Assembly: GCF_035046485.1 (NCBI RefSeq)
Contig: NC_085138.1
Coordinates: 332,488,421 to 332,552,420 of the forward strand
Reading direction: 5' to 3'
From: Aedes albopictus
Taxonomy: Eukaryota; Arthropoda; Insecta; Diptera; Culicidae
Length of the DNA: 64,000 nt
Shown here: positions 22,391 through 33,663 of the stretch, in pieces
Position numbering within the stretch: the first letter of the stretch is position 1
Layout: each line of letters opens with the position of its first letter
Notes under the pieces: generated by a model
Seen by the model: the letters and a program-made list of their open reading frames with translations, nothing else
Databases searched by the model: none
What the model was told of the DNA's origin: nothing
Program-made: the position numbers and the translations under genes

Positions 22391-23469
22391 CCGATCCTTT
22401 TGAAATCGCCCTTAATCGATCACAAATAGACGCAAACCCATTATACTCAAGTGGCCATGTAATATCCAAAACCATTCCGGGGGTATTCCGGATTGTGCTG
22501 GGGTCAGTGGGGTTGCAAAATGGCTCAAAGTGATTATTTCGTGAGTAATTGTGTTTGTATCATCGATTTTCAGCGAAGTTTTTGTTGTGAACAGTGAAAA
22601 ACAACTACGATAACCAGATTTAAATAAGTTGACCTATCCGGATTACCGTGGCAGGTTCCGCGGGGCCTCAGTAGGGACACTTCTGGTTTTCAATTGGATC
22701 ACGCCTTGCGACATATCAATTTTCATGATTCCGAATGAATAAGTCAGAAACGATAGACTGTAGTCTGTATCAACTAATATGGCCCCCGGAACATATAGCC
22801 CCAATAGCACACTTGTTCTACATCAGTTTTTGTGACTCTTATATGACCAAATTTGGTCATATAGGCGTTATATCGACTTTTCTAAAACATATGTGCTACT
22901 AGGGAGTACAGGTTCCACGGGGACATTTCTGGTTTGCAACCAAAACATGCCGTGAGACGGTTACAAAAAAATATGATGAAAATTTACAAAATGCCAGTAT
23001 TTTGAAAATGAGTATCAGGTATCAGTAGGTCGGCTCCAGAGGTACGTTCTCCTCTCCTCCATTTAGGAAATTTGTGCCATTACCATGAATATGAGCCCAT
23101 TGATCATTCACTTGAGGAAGAGGGAAAGGAGGAATAAGGGATGGGATAGGGAAAAGGAAGGTAAGGGAATAAGATCGACATAATCACGTAAGCGTACCAC
23201 AACGGGTTCAAGCAGCGCCCTGAAAAGGGCACAGTAGAAAACGTATAAAGCGTAAAGTAAGCCTTTAGCTACACGTTGTGGTTCAGATCCTGAAGATTCA
23301 GGCTTCTTAGGTCAGTTTCGCTTAACCCTCGAGCAGTCGCGTCTTCGACTACCTGCAACGACGCCACGCTCACGTTGTATACCACAAGCGTGCATTTTTC
23401 ATGGCTCGTGTACTCAGTAAAAACTGGATAGTTACATATCAAATGATGAGAAATTCCATAGTCGGATTC
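22391..23469. repeat. Repeat-like noncoding DNA with a small hairpin element
   Basis: CAGGTTCCGCGGGG...ACACTTCTGGTTT (22650-22695) recurs as CAGGTTCCACGGGGACATTTC at 22908, a dispersed degenerate repeat. Between them, 22798-22902 starts CCAATAGCACACTTG and ends CATATGTGCTACTAGGG with an internal ATGACCAAATTTGGTCAT palindrome, a likely tiny MITE. 23040-23469 shows nothing definite. Confidence 0.45.
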
Positions 23470-24340
23470 TCAGCTAAGACATACAAATGAAGCAGCCTGT
23501 GGAGGCTTGTCGTAGGCAAAATCATAAGTAGGAAAACCAAATTGAGTTATCTCAATTGCGTTTCTGCTATAAGATTCCTTAAAAGTGGCGACATGACTCC
23601 CGCATGGGGGCATCCACAAACACTCAATTTCCTTATCGCTGCTTGACGTAATGCCGAGAAGAGATGTCGGTTTATGAGCATTTCGTAAATCCAATTGGAA
23701 ATCATTAAAGATAAACAGGAAAATCCGCGTGGCTTCCCATATGGAATCGAATGGTTCATGTTTAAAAGTATCTAGGAAATCCAAGAAAACACCCAAAACA
23801 AAGCTGCTTTTGAGTGAATGCTTTATCGATATCGTAAACAACATTGTGTAAACGAATCACAATAGACTTTACAATTTGGTAAGCATGTTGGTTCCCATGG
23901 AGAGGCATGTTTGCCAGAATAACATCACGGATGTGATGCTCGATAAAGCGTTCTAATCATTTCAGTAGAAAGAGGTCAAACTGATAGGTCTGATTTTCAT
24001 ACGATGAATTATCCGCTACCGGAATAATCTTGACAATAAAATCCCGCCAAGATTCAGGAATAGCTGCAAGCATGCAAGCAGTTTTATCAAAACATGTTTA
24101 GAGTATTCACATTTTGGAAATTTTAAAAAAGCAATGCGATTCAGTGCACATTCAATCGATATCTATCAGGTTCATCCGAAGATGTAATATCCACACATCC
24201 GGGGAAGTGTGTATTGCATAAACATTCCAGAAAATCATCATTAGAGGAAGATAACTGCCACTCGAGGTATGACACGCGAGATTGCCATTTCATTTTTGCT
24301 GAAGGTAGCAAGCATCGGGTAAAACGCATAATGGGAATCC
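23470..24340 (-). pseudogene. LOA-type LINE reverse transcriptase relic
   Basis: Minus-strand fragments in several frames follow the LOA-clade order: FLECLCNTHFPGC (24180-24240), a SWRDFIVKIIP segment, ERFIEHHIRDV, NMPLHGNQHAYQ, VLGVFLDFLDTF (palm motif A region), then GCPHAGVMSPLLRNLI and FGFPTYDFAYD. The catalytic YADD is degraded to FAYD and many shifts are present. Mosquito Lian elements are of this clade. Both ends fade into surrounding DNA, and no 3' tail was identified. Confidence 0.7.
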
Positions 24341-25699
24341 ATATACAGTCAGGTTTTTTTTACGCGGGGGATACGTAACCGCTTAAAAAAAGTCTCACCA
24401 TTTCTCGACGAATCATGCAAAAATAAGACGATGAAAAAAAAATTGTGTGGAGTTTTCATTTACGCGGCCGCGTATCTCAAGGCCTGATCTACAAGCGTTA
24501 TTAATGGGTTGTATTCACTATAGTTAGTCACGAGGTTCAAATAGCTAACCTGAATAAATAATTCACTATGTCGATTGTAAGGCATCAAAGAACAGTCTAG
24601 AGTGAACTTAAGGACTTTGGGCACATAACATAAGTGGAACTCCATGGGCAGAGCGAAGGAAAAAGTTGTATCCTTTTCCAACACGCGAAACTGTTATATC
24701 TTTCATAAAAGGCATCGAACTGTCATTTGTTTGGTAAACAAAAAACATCTGATCCAACCAGTATTCCAGTTCTGGCAAAGAATACAGGAACGAAGATTGG
24801 CATCTGAGATATGCGCAAAACTAGCTCCTGGAAATTCACTTATTCATTTTGTCATAAATTCATTGAAATCTTCGAAATAACACATCCACGGTTCACATAT
24901 CGATCTCCCTTTATATTTAAAGCCATAAAACGTATTTTTGACTTGAGTTTACAAAGTTTTATTACTATTTATGTCCCATTTTAGATCTCCTCGTGCTGCC
25001 AGTCTAGATCTATGAGGTCTTTGTTTTACTGCACAGCAATGAAAACTGGTATACATATTGAAAAATAGTATGGCAATAATGTTATAATGCATTTGACATT
25101 TCGATGCTCTGTATACCAGCGTACGAACTCGGAAAGGCATCAACTTTTTGAGCCAGAGTTCCACTTATGTTATGTGCTTTGGGCGTTATCAGGTATTTCC
25201 TTGCGCTTTTGTCGGTTGGAGGGTCTTCAGGGGGTTTCAGAGAGGTGCAACATTTTGAAATCTAAATTCGGTGCAAATAAAGAAAATAAATGACCGAAAG
25301 AAGGTGGGCAGGACTTCTACACTGGTGGAATGGCTTTTGTAGGAAATCCACAGCTATTACAAACAACTACGACGGAAACATCACGCTTGATTTGTAATAA
25401 ACGTAATTTTCCAGCCACGGAATACCACTGCACGATATGCTGGCTTCTGGATTGAATCTCCAAACCACGTAGATGACATCCCTATTCCCTCCTAATGGGA
25501 TTGTTTGCAGCCAACATCTATCGGGTTTCCGATTAACAATGCATTTAGGTTCCCTAAACATTGCGTGATTTTAGTGCTCCAAACAATATCATCATAGTAA
25601 ACAAATGAACCGCAATTCCACATATAAGGACTGTTCAATTTATAGGCATTAACATCTAAAAGGCTCTAACAACGAATCAGTAGAATAAAAAAAACATTG
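24341..25699. other. No gene seen; minor repeats
   Basis: TTTTTTTTACGCGGGGGATACG (24353) and a later ATTTACGCGGCCGCG (24466) suggest the ends of a small element related to the array at 28115. The rest, 24490-25690, is AT-rich with short overlapping frames on both strands and no recognised product. Confidence 0.35.
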
Positions 25700-27540
25700 G
25701 TTACTCTTGTAGATCAGATCACCTTCAGTCGCGGGAGTTCTTGGAGGACCTAGAACATCTTTGGAAATTAGTTCTTTGCCTAACAATACTTCATGAATCT
25801 GTTAATGTAACAACAATCCATCGATTAGGCTTACAGATCTTAAGGTATTCACTCGCGGAAGTTCTTGAAGGACCTAGAACATCTTTGGAAATTATTTTTT
25901 AAAAGAATAATGCCTCATGGACCTGTAGGATGTTGCACCGCATCAGTAATGTAACAAAAATCCATCGATTGCTTTTGTAGATCTTAGGGCCTTCACACGT
26001 GGACGTTTTTGGAGACCTAGAGCTAGAACATCTTTGGAAATTATTTCTTTGCCAAACAATACTCCATGGACCTGTAGAATGTTACACCGTATCAATAATG
26101 TAACAATTATCCATCGATTAGGCTTGCACATCTTAAGGTATTACTCGCGTATGTTCTTGAAGAACCTAGAACATCTTTAGAAATTAGTTCTTTACAGAAT
26201 AATGCTTCATGGACCTGTATGATGTTGCACCGTGTCAGTAATGTAACAACAATCCATTCATTACGCTTATAGATCTTAAGACCTTACTCGCGGAAGTCCA
26301 TGGAGGGCCTTGAATATCTTTGGAAATTTGTTCGTTATAGAACAGTACTCAATGGACCAGTAATGTTACAACAATCTAGTGATTACGCTTGTAGATCTTA
26401 ATCACTTTATTCACGGAAGTTCTTGTAGGACCTAGAGCATCTTTGGAAACAAGTTCTTTACAGAACATGCTTTATGGACATGTGGGATGTTGTATCGTAT
26501 TAGTAATGTAACAACAACCCATAGATTATGCTTGTAGATCTTAAGGCGTTTACTCACGGAAGTTCTTGGAGGACCTAGCACATCTTCTGAAACTATTTCC
26601 TTACAGAACAACAATTCATGGATGCTGCACCGTATCAGTAATATAACAATTCATTGATTACGCTTGCAGATCTTAAAACCTTACTCGCCGAAGTCCTTGG
26701 AGGACCTAGAATATCTTTGGAAACTAGTTCTCTTCAGCACAATGCTCAATGGACCTGTAGGATGTTACATCATATCAGTAATGTTACAACGATACATTGA
26801 TTACGTTTGTAGATCTTAAGGTATTCACTCGCGGAAGTTCTTGGAGGACCTAGGACATCTTTGAAAATTGTTTCGTTATAGAACAATACTCCATGGACCT
26901 GCATGATGTTGCCCCGTGTCAGTAATATGACAACAGTTCATTGATTACGCTTGTAGACCTTACTCGCGGAAGTCCTTGGAGGACCTTGACTATCTTTGGA
27001 AGTTAGTTCTCTTCAGCACAATGCTCAATGGACCTGTAGGAAGTTACACCATATCAGTGATGTTTCAACAATCCTTCGATTACGCTTGTAAATCTTAAGG
27101 TATTCACTCGCAGAAGTTCTTGGAAGACCTAGAATATCTATGGAAATTTGTTCTTTGCAGAACAATGCTCCATGGACCTGTAGGATGTTGCACCGTATCA
27201 TTTATGTAACAACAATCCATCTATCATGCTCGTAGATCTTAAGGCCTTTATTTGCGAAAGTTCTTGAATGCCTTAGAACATCTTTGAGAATTACATCTCT
27301 ACAGATCTATGCCTTATAGATTTGTAAGATGTTGCACCATATCATTTATGTAACAACAAGCTGTTGATTACGCTTGTAGATCTTGAGGCCTATATTCGCG
27401 AAGGTTTATGGAGGACCTTCAACATTTGTGGACATAACTACTTTACTGAACCATGTTTTATAGACCTATATGATGCTGCGCATCAGCAGAGGGATAACAA
27501 AAACCCATCGATAACGTGTGTAGATCTGCTGAAAGTTTCC
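25700..27540. repeat. Degenerate ~140-bp tandem array (about 13 units)
   Basis: The order CTTGTAGATCTTAAGG, CACTCGCGGAAGTTCTTGG, GGACCTAGAACATCTTTGG, AGTTCTTTACAGAACAATGC, CATGGACCTGTAGGATG, CACCGTATCAGTAATG, AACAACAATCCATCGATTA recurs every 120-150 bases. GACCTAGAACATC-type anchors fall near 25750, 25873, 26021, 26165, 26310, 26430, 26572, 26704, 26850, 26990, 27128, 27272 and 27410. The copies are strongly diverged, so it is an old satellite-like array. No conserved frame. Confidence 0.75.
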
Positions 27541-28114
27541 TGGAACACCCCTGAACCTTATGCCCCCTCCAGTCCAGACAAAGCCGTGTATCCTCTTGAA
27601 CACTTCGTGACAGTATTCTTGATTCTTCGCTTCGTCCGTCTAAACCGCCCTTGACACCCCTAAAATACTCTGAAATCCTCCTTGAAACTAGTATGCATTC
27701 TCCTTCTCCAAACCTTTTGTTGCCGACAAGTAAGCCTGCCAGCGCAGGCCCACGTAAGAAATTTTCACTCCCCTAACAACCATTGTTATATCAAGATCAA
27801 TAAAACAGTTTGCGTATAAAAACCATTTTGCGAAGTATTATTCCGAGAAGTAGCAGTAGTAGAGAAAGCAGTGAGCGATCGAGCGAAAGCGAGGATCGAT
27901 TCCGTGTTCCCGGCAAAGGACGATCCAGTGTTCCCAGCGAGGATCGTTTCCCGTTTCCCAGGTGAGCCCATCCTGTCGGTGTGACCCCGGGCGAGCCCTT
28001 GAAACACCCTTCAACCATCCATTGCCCCCTTCCCCACTAACCCCAATAACCCTCCCTTTATGCTTGAACTCTCTGAAACAAATCCTCGGATATCTGAAGG
28101 CCCCTCAGTTTTTT
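27541..28114. other. Noncoding; possible LTR-like edge
   Basis: 27660-27720 and 27990-28060 hold loose CCCTGAAA-type repeats. 27720-27960 includes AATAAAACAG (27800) and a repeated CAGTGTTCCC/GTGTTCCCGG with CGAGGATCG boxes, which could be a retroelement end. Nothing can be named. Confidence 0.3.
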
Positions 28115-28275
28115 ACGCGAGTTCCCAAATTAGCTCGGTTTTTTTTACACGGATTCGCGAATTAACACGGTTTTTTTACACCGATTCGCGAATTAACATG
28201 TTTTTTTACACGGATTTGCGAATTAACACGGTTTTTACACGTTTTTTTACACGGGACATATCCCCCGTGTAAAAA
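28115..28275. repeat. ~34-bp minisatellite with ACACGG boxes
   Basis: GGATTCGCGAATTAACACGG followed by a T run repeats about four to five times, ending at ACACGGGACATATCCCCCGTGT. The last part is an inverted pair (TTTTTTTACACGGG, CCCGTGTAAAAAA), so the array may be the expanded subterminal repeat of a TIR element. Confidence 0.7.
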
Positions 28276-30350
28276 AGACCTTAGTGTACCTTGCGCTGCA
28301 GACTGCAGTGTTTCATGGATAAACTCGCCAGGTCCAGAGTGGAGTGTGCAGCAATCACTTCGGCTTCGTTGGATATGGAAATGCATGAATCAAATGTTGA
28401 ACTCTTGATATTTTTTTTTTTTGTTTATTCAAGAGGTTTTAAACCAACGGGTTCATTCGCCTCTAAACTCTTGATAATGATTTGGATCAATGCTCCGACC
28501 TTTGCAAAACCTCACATCTATGACATCCGAAAAATACCGACTGTCGAACAGCATGTATCTAAGTCTATTTATTGGTAAGTATCATAACTCGGATGTCGCC
28601 AGGTGTGTTTTCGAATTATCTTATGCGCGAAGTAGATACTGGTGATTGCTAATCCTCCTAGCAGTGATTGTCACAAGCTGCAGACCATTATTATTCGTAA
28701 CGGAATGAGGGCTTTTCTTTCCAATTACAACAATTCAATATTTCATACCCAGCTGCTGGTAGACTGAACAGACGCTGGTTGAGCCACCCCCCTTGGTGGA
28801 CAGACGCTCGTTACGCACTTCCTCAATCTAGCGGTCTTTGTCTTTGTCATCGACTGACCAGTGAAGCATAAAGGTGGGGACCAGAGCACCATGTTGAACA
28901 CTCTTATCTGATTACCCAGAAGAAGTGAGGCTCGAAAAAGTAGACCTGCTGTGCCGAATAAATGAAACAGGTCTTTCTGATACGGAGCTAGATAACTGTC
29001 AACTTGCATACTGAAGAGTGAAAAAGTCTAATTGTTATTTCGGCTTTTTAGAAAACAGCCAGATGTACACTTCTCAATTCATACCTACTAATATTCTTTG
29101 CAAAAACTGTTATCATTCGCTCAATGTGAAGCATGTTTACAAACACTTATTTGGAAAGGTGCTTATACTTCCTTTGTGATGTTTTATATGGGTAGAAGAC
29201 CTTGTATTACTTCCTATCCATAGCTTCTGAACGTGCCTTGATTGTAATATTTTATTTTCTTTGTCATTCAACCATTACTAGTAGCTAGGAAGGTGTCACC
29301 AAGTCATTCATCATTATAGGCAGGCATATGTTTGTCTGTCTGCCCACGTTCGGTTGAGTGTCACAATTGCGTTTTGTACCCATAATTGTGTCATACTAAT
29401 TAAACCGTTAGTTACTCCATTACCAGTTAACTACTAAATCAATGTTGGCGTCCGGCTGTCTGCATCGATTCGTTTTATAAAAAAAAATGATGGACGTTTT
29501 AATGATTCACATGAACGATTTAGTTACCAAGATTTTATTGAGAATCCACATGGTTTTTATTGATTTCCCACAGCTTTTGTAAATTACCTCGTATTTCAAG
29601 AACAGATTCTACTCTCATACATTTCTCACTTACTCACCAATAGCCTGCGTCATCGCAAAGGAAATCCCTCCAAAATCGATTATGGCTTCATACCGTTTAC
29701 AACCATTCGCACAAAGCACATTACGCTAATGAAAATCCACCTGGAATCAAACGCCTACCCATGCGTTCTATGCGTCTATCGCGTAGAAAAATCTATGTGA
29801 ATGCTAATACATCCTCCGGTACGGTTGCGCCACACCATCGCATCGCCGTCGTCGTTCGTTGTCTAGCTTTGATCTGATTAGCATAATCTGCTTTTCCATT
29901 TACGCGCGTGCCATACTTTGCGGGTGGAATCGAATTCAACTGACGCAAACGAAGTATTCCACTTGGTAGCTACAGAACCCCAAAAATTGTTTTGCTTGTG
30001 AAATGTGTAGTCCAATCCAAAATGCTGACTGATTCGACATCAAGCTCTTCCCTTCCAATTTCCATCATTACCTTACGCAAAATGTTTGAGTTGTGACATA
30101 CAAACTAAGTTTTTTTTCACGATTTTTAACACACGGTTTACGAAATTAGCGCTGTATATCTTGATTGTACTATGGAATAGAAGCTACATTAGTGCAGGTT
30201 ACAGTTAACTTCAGATCCTTATGATTATGATGGTTAGTGTTTACAATAAAAAAGTTTGGTAAGCTAAGGAAATTATCATGAAGATCGTATGATTGGAGAA
30301 TCTTCTACTAGGTAGCGCTAGTGAGCATGGAAATATCATATCTCATATAT
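28276..30350. other. Apparently unique sequence, no gene supported
   Basis: A T13 tract with downstream AAGAGGTTTTAAACC (28408-28440) may be the tail of a 5'-truncated minus-strand retroelement. 28785-28920 resembles 5744-5950. 29000-30350 is AT-rich and shows no repeat, frame or motif I can support. Confidence 0.4.
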
Positions 30351-31020
30351 CTACTGGAACCCCCTGAAACCCTCAGGAGACACTCTAAAACACCTGTGAG
30401 TCCTCCTGATACTTCCTGGGACTACCCTGAAACCACCCGAAATCATTCTGACTGAACTAGCCTGATACCCCCTAAAACGCCCCTGAAACTCCTTAAACGC
30501 CACTGAGATCCCTTGGAAGTCCCCTGGAAACCTCTTATTCTTCTTGATGTGCCTTAACTTGGTAACCCCTGGTACCCCCACCCTGTCCCAGAACCATCTG
30601 AGACCTCTTAAGACCCGCTAAAATCCCTTCTGACTTTCTGAAGCGCCCCTGACACCTCCTGGGACTTCCCTTGGAACGCCGTGAGACACCCTGGAACAAC
30701 CATGGAACCCTTTAAAACGCACCTGAGACATAGAAGCCCCCTGAAAGCCTTTCAAACTTCCTTAAACGCCCTGAAACCTTATGGTACCCCCTGGAATCTC
30801 CTGAGCCGCCCTGAAACGCTCTTATAAATTCCTGGAATCTCCTTAAATATCTTCTGAGACCCCCGGAAACGACCTGGAGTCCCTCTGAAGCTCCCTGGAA
30901 CCCTCGGAGTCCTCTTGAAGCGTCTGTGATACCTCCTGAGACTCCCTGGAACCCGCTGAGATCTCCTGGAACGCTCATAACTCATGAAACGTTCCTGAGA
31001 CCTCCTGGTACCCTGGCGTC
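30351..31020. repeat. CCTGAAAC / CCTGGAAC minisatellite, block 1
   Basis: A degenerate unit of about 10-15 bases, (C)CCCTGAAACNC alternating with CCTGGAACNCC and CTGAGACNCC, fills this segment. Related blocks are at 35560-35890 and 58160-58960. The minus-strand frames rich in G, F, R, S and V are by-products. Confidence 0.8.
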
Positions 31021-31340
31021 CCCATAAATATCCCTTCTTCTTCTTCTTCTTCCTGACCGTGGTGGCTCGCGAGCACCACTTATGGTAGGGCCACATAAAT
31101 ATCCCTAACGGTCCATATAACTCCTTGGAGACATATGCGCCACCGTGTCACGCTAACGCCACTGACACTTTTTGTCTCACACCAAAACGCCACTGTCTAT
31201 GACACTAGACACAAAACTTTTAATATAAAAACTCAAAAAGTACGTTTTTGCAATTTGAAGTTTGGTGATTGAAATTTTTGTATGTCCTCGGGTATGTCTA
31301 CCTTTTTGTATTGTTTTGGGCAAAAAATGCAGAAGACTAT
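31021..31340. other. Spacer with (CTT)n and CACTGACAC-type words
   Basis: A TCTTCTTCTTCTTCTT run at 31037 precedes GACCGTGGTGGCTCGCG; it may be the tail of a severely truncated minus-strand SINE. 31138-31210 repeats CGCCACTG and GACACT words. No gene is seen. Confidence 0.35.
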
Positions 31341-31377
31341 TATTACATACATACATACATTTATTTGTTCAACATCA

Positions 31378-32160
31378 TTAAGACAAGACATAATCAACAA
31401 TAGTACGCCACAATACCCGGTTTGTGGCTGCCGCTCTCCATCCTCGGTCGCGCCCAATGCCCGCCAGGTCTCGCTCCACCTGGTCCGCCCATCGTGTTCT
31501 CTGCGCTCCACGCCTTCTTGTGCAAACCAGATCAGTTACAAACACCAGCTTTGCAGGGTTGTTGTCCGGCATTCTTGCAACATGCCCTGCCCACAGTATC
31601 CTTCCGGCTTTGGCTACCTTCTGGATGCTGGGTTCGCCGTAAAGTGCAGCGAGCTCGTGGTTCATCCTTCTCCGCCACACACCGTTCTCCTGTACGCCGC
31701 CGAAGATCGTCCTTAGCACGCATCGCTCGTGAACTCTGTGTGCTTGCAGATCCTACTCGAGCGTAGTCCATATCTCTTGTCCGTAGATGACCACCGGTCT
31801 TATTATCGTTTTGTACATGGTGCACTTGGTGCGTAGGTGTATCTTTTTAGACCGCAGCTTCTTCTGGAGCCCGTAGTAGGCCCGACTTTCGATCCGAGAT
31901 AGACGAATTCCTCCACCACCTCAAAAATATCCCCGTCTATCGTAACATTACTACCCAGACGGATGCGGTCGTGTTCGGTTCCGCCTACCAGCATGTACTT
32001 TGTTTTTGAGGCATTCACCACCAGTCCGACCTTTGCTGCTTCGCGTTTCAGGCAGGTGTACAGCTCTGCCACCGTTCCAAATATTCTGGCAATAATGTCC
32101 AGCCTGGCTCGGCGCATCACACCTTCCAGAGCGATGTTGAAGAGTAGGCATGAGGAAATG
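31378..32160 (-). pseudogene. RTE reverse transcriptase, palm to C-terminus
   Basis: The minus strand reads CLLFNIALEGVMRRARLD, then FGTVAELYTCLKREAAKVG, VNASKTKYMLVGG and VEEFVYLGS, and in another frame MLRTIFGGVQENGVW, WAGHVARMPDNNPAKLVF and ATNRVLWRTIVDYVLS. The segment normally carrying the catalytic FADD is deleted between the first two motifs; it is present in copy D near 59710. Frameshifts and this deletion make it inactive. Confidence 0.8.
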
Positions 32161-32164
32161 TAGT

Positions 32165-33663
32165 CGGAAAAACGGATTTCCACGTCCGCAACAGTTTCGA
32201 TTTCGCGAACGAAATAACAGGAGTGCAGACAGAGGAAGGAGAGGAGCTGTTTTCCCTGGACGTGGTTTCGCTGTACACAAATGTACCAGTGGAGTACGCT
32301 CTGATGTGGCTAGAGGAACGATGGAGAAACAAATGTACCAGTGGAGTACGCTCTGATGTGGCGAGGACCACTCGGGAAACTGGCTAAGCGCCAGCATGCT
32401 ATCGTGATGGACTCTCCAGAGCGAGTCATCGATGTTCGTTGCTGCTAGGCAACGGCAGCTAACCTTGAGGGTGCGATATGCACTAGCCCCTCTCTGAAGC
32501 AATACCTTCTTGGTGGTTCCGGAGAGACGTAGGGTTTGGCGACCATAGGAATGTGTTTTAGTGGGTCGAGGAGAGAGTAGTCCTGGCTTCTACCGGCATT
32601 GTAGAAGACGGCCTTAACCCCACACTACCCTAACCTTCCTGTTAGGGTGTCTGATGAGCAGATTTATCCCCCTATGGTTTAGAAGGAAAAAAAAGAGGAA
32701 CGATGGACTGAGCTAGAAACCCACACAAACATAGACAAGGAAAGCTTTATGAAGACGGTAAAGGTAGTACTCGAGTCAACCTTCTTCGTATACCAAGGTA
32801 CGGTATATGGACAGACGTACGGAGTCCCGATGGGATCGCCACTATCCCCAGTAATCGCCAACGTAGTGATGGAGAAACTGGAACAGGAGTGCATAAAGAA
32901 CCTGGAGGCGAAACAAATACGAATGAGGGTGTACAAACGGTATGTAGATGATTGCATGTGTGTCGCGAGAAGGGAACACATTCAAACGATCGTAGACACG
33001 TTCAACAATTTCCACGATCGTTTACAGTTTACAGTAGAACATGAAGTGGGCGGGAAAATGAAATTCTTGGACATGATGTTAGAACGTGCCGAGAACAAAA
33101 TTACTACGTCGTGGCTTCCCAAACAACCCGACGGTAGGTATCTGGATTTCAAATCCAAAAGCCCATTTCAACACAAACAAAATACGGCGATCGCGCTGAT
33201 TGACCGCGCGATCAAACTATCCTGTGGAGATAAACGTGCGGAAGCACTAAACCACGCGACACGAATCTTGCGGAAAAACCACTACCCCACATGGTTCGTA
33301 AATCGCGTACGAAAGAAACGTGTACACAAACACTACAACGGTTTGGAAGAAGCAGGTACGGCAGACCAACCCCAAAAGTTTGTGTCAGCTCCCTACATAC
33401 CAAGTTTGAGTAAAAGACTTAGGAAAACCCTACAGCGGAACAATATAATCCTAGCCTCCCGACCACGGAACAAAATTAAACACATGGTGTTTAGCCAAAT
33501 GAAGGACCCGATACCACCAGGGAAGCAGACGAAGGTAGTGTACTCGATACCATGTGGAACCGACGATGGAAAAGTGTACATAGGACAGACGAAACGCATG
33601 CTGGAGGTACGGATGGCGGAACACCGCAACGACTGCAGGAACCGAAATCCAAAATCGGGTTTG
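32165..33663 (+). pseudogene. Penelope-like element RT and GIY-YIG, truncated
   Basis: RT motifs run in order: VRNSFDF and FSLDVVSLYTNVP (motif A, 32177-32290), then after a nested insertion GVPMGSPLSPVIANVVME (32821-32876), YKRYVDDCM (YVDD, 32935-32960) and FTVEHEVGGKMKFLDMML. The C-terminal part has VYSIPCG and KVYIGQTKRMLEVRMAEHRN, the GIY-YIG endonuclease typical of Penelope-like elements. From 32695 to 33669 the frame is fully open, and the two sides of the nested insertion are in the same frame. The 5' part of the RT and the end of the endonuclease are missing. Confidence 0.88.
32326..32694 (+). mobile_element. 369-bp retroinsertion in the Penelope-like element
   Basis: It ends in GGAAAAAAAA and is flanked by GAGGAACGATGGA (32313-32325 and 32695-32707), so it arrived by target-primed reverse transcription. 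It starts with a 34-base copy (32329-32362) of the Penelope sequence that lies just upstream (32277-32310). The body has ACCCCACACTACCCTAACC and TTATCCCCCTATGGTTTAG near the 3' end, which look like a LINE 3' region that I do not recognise. Confidence 0.75.

Noticed and set aside
30351..31096. Minus-strand frames rich in G, F, R, V and S (also at 35472 and 58389)
   Set aside because: They arise from the CCTGAAAC/CCTGGAAC minisatellite and have no domain or conserved start.
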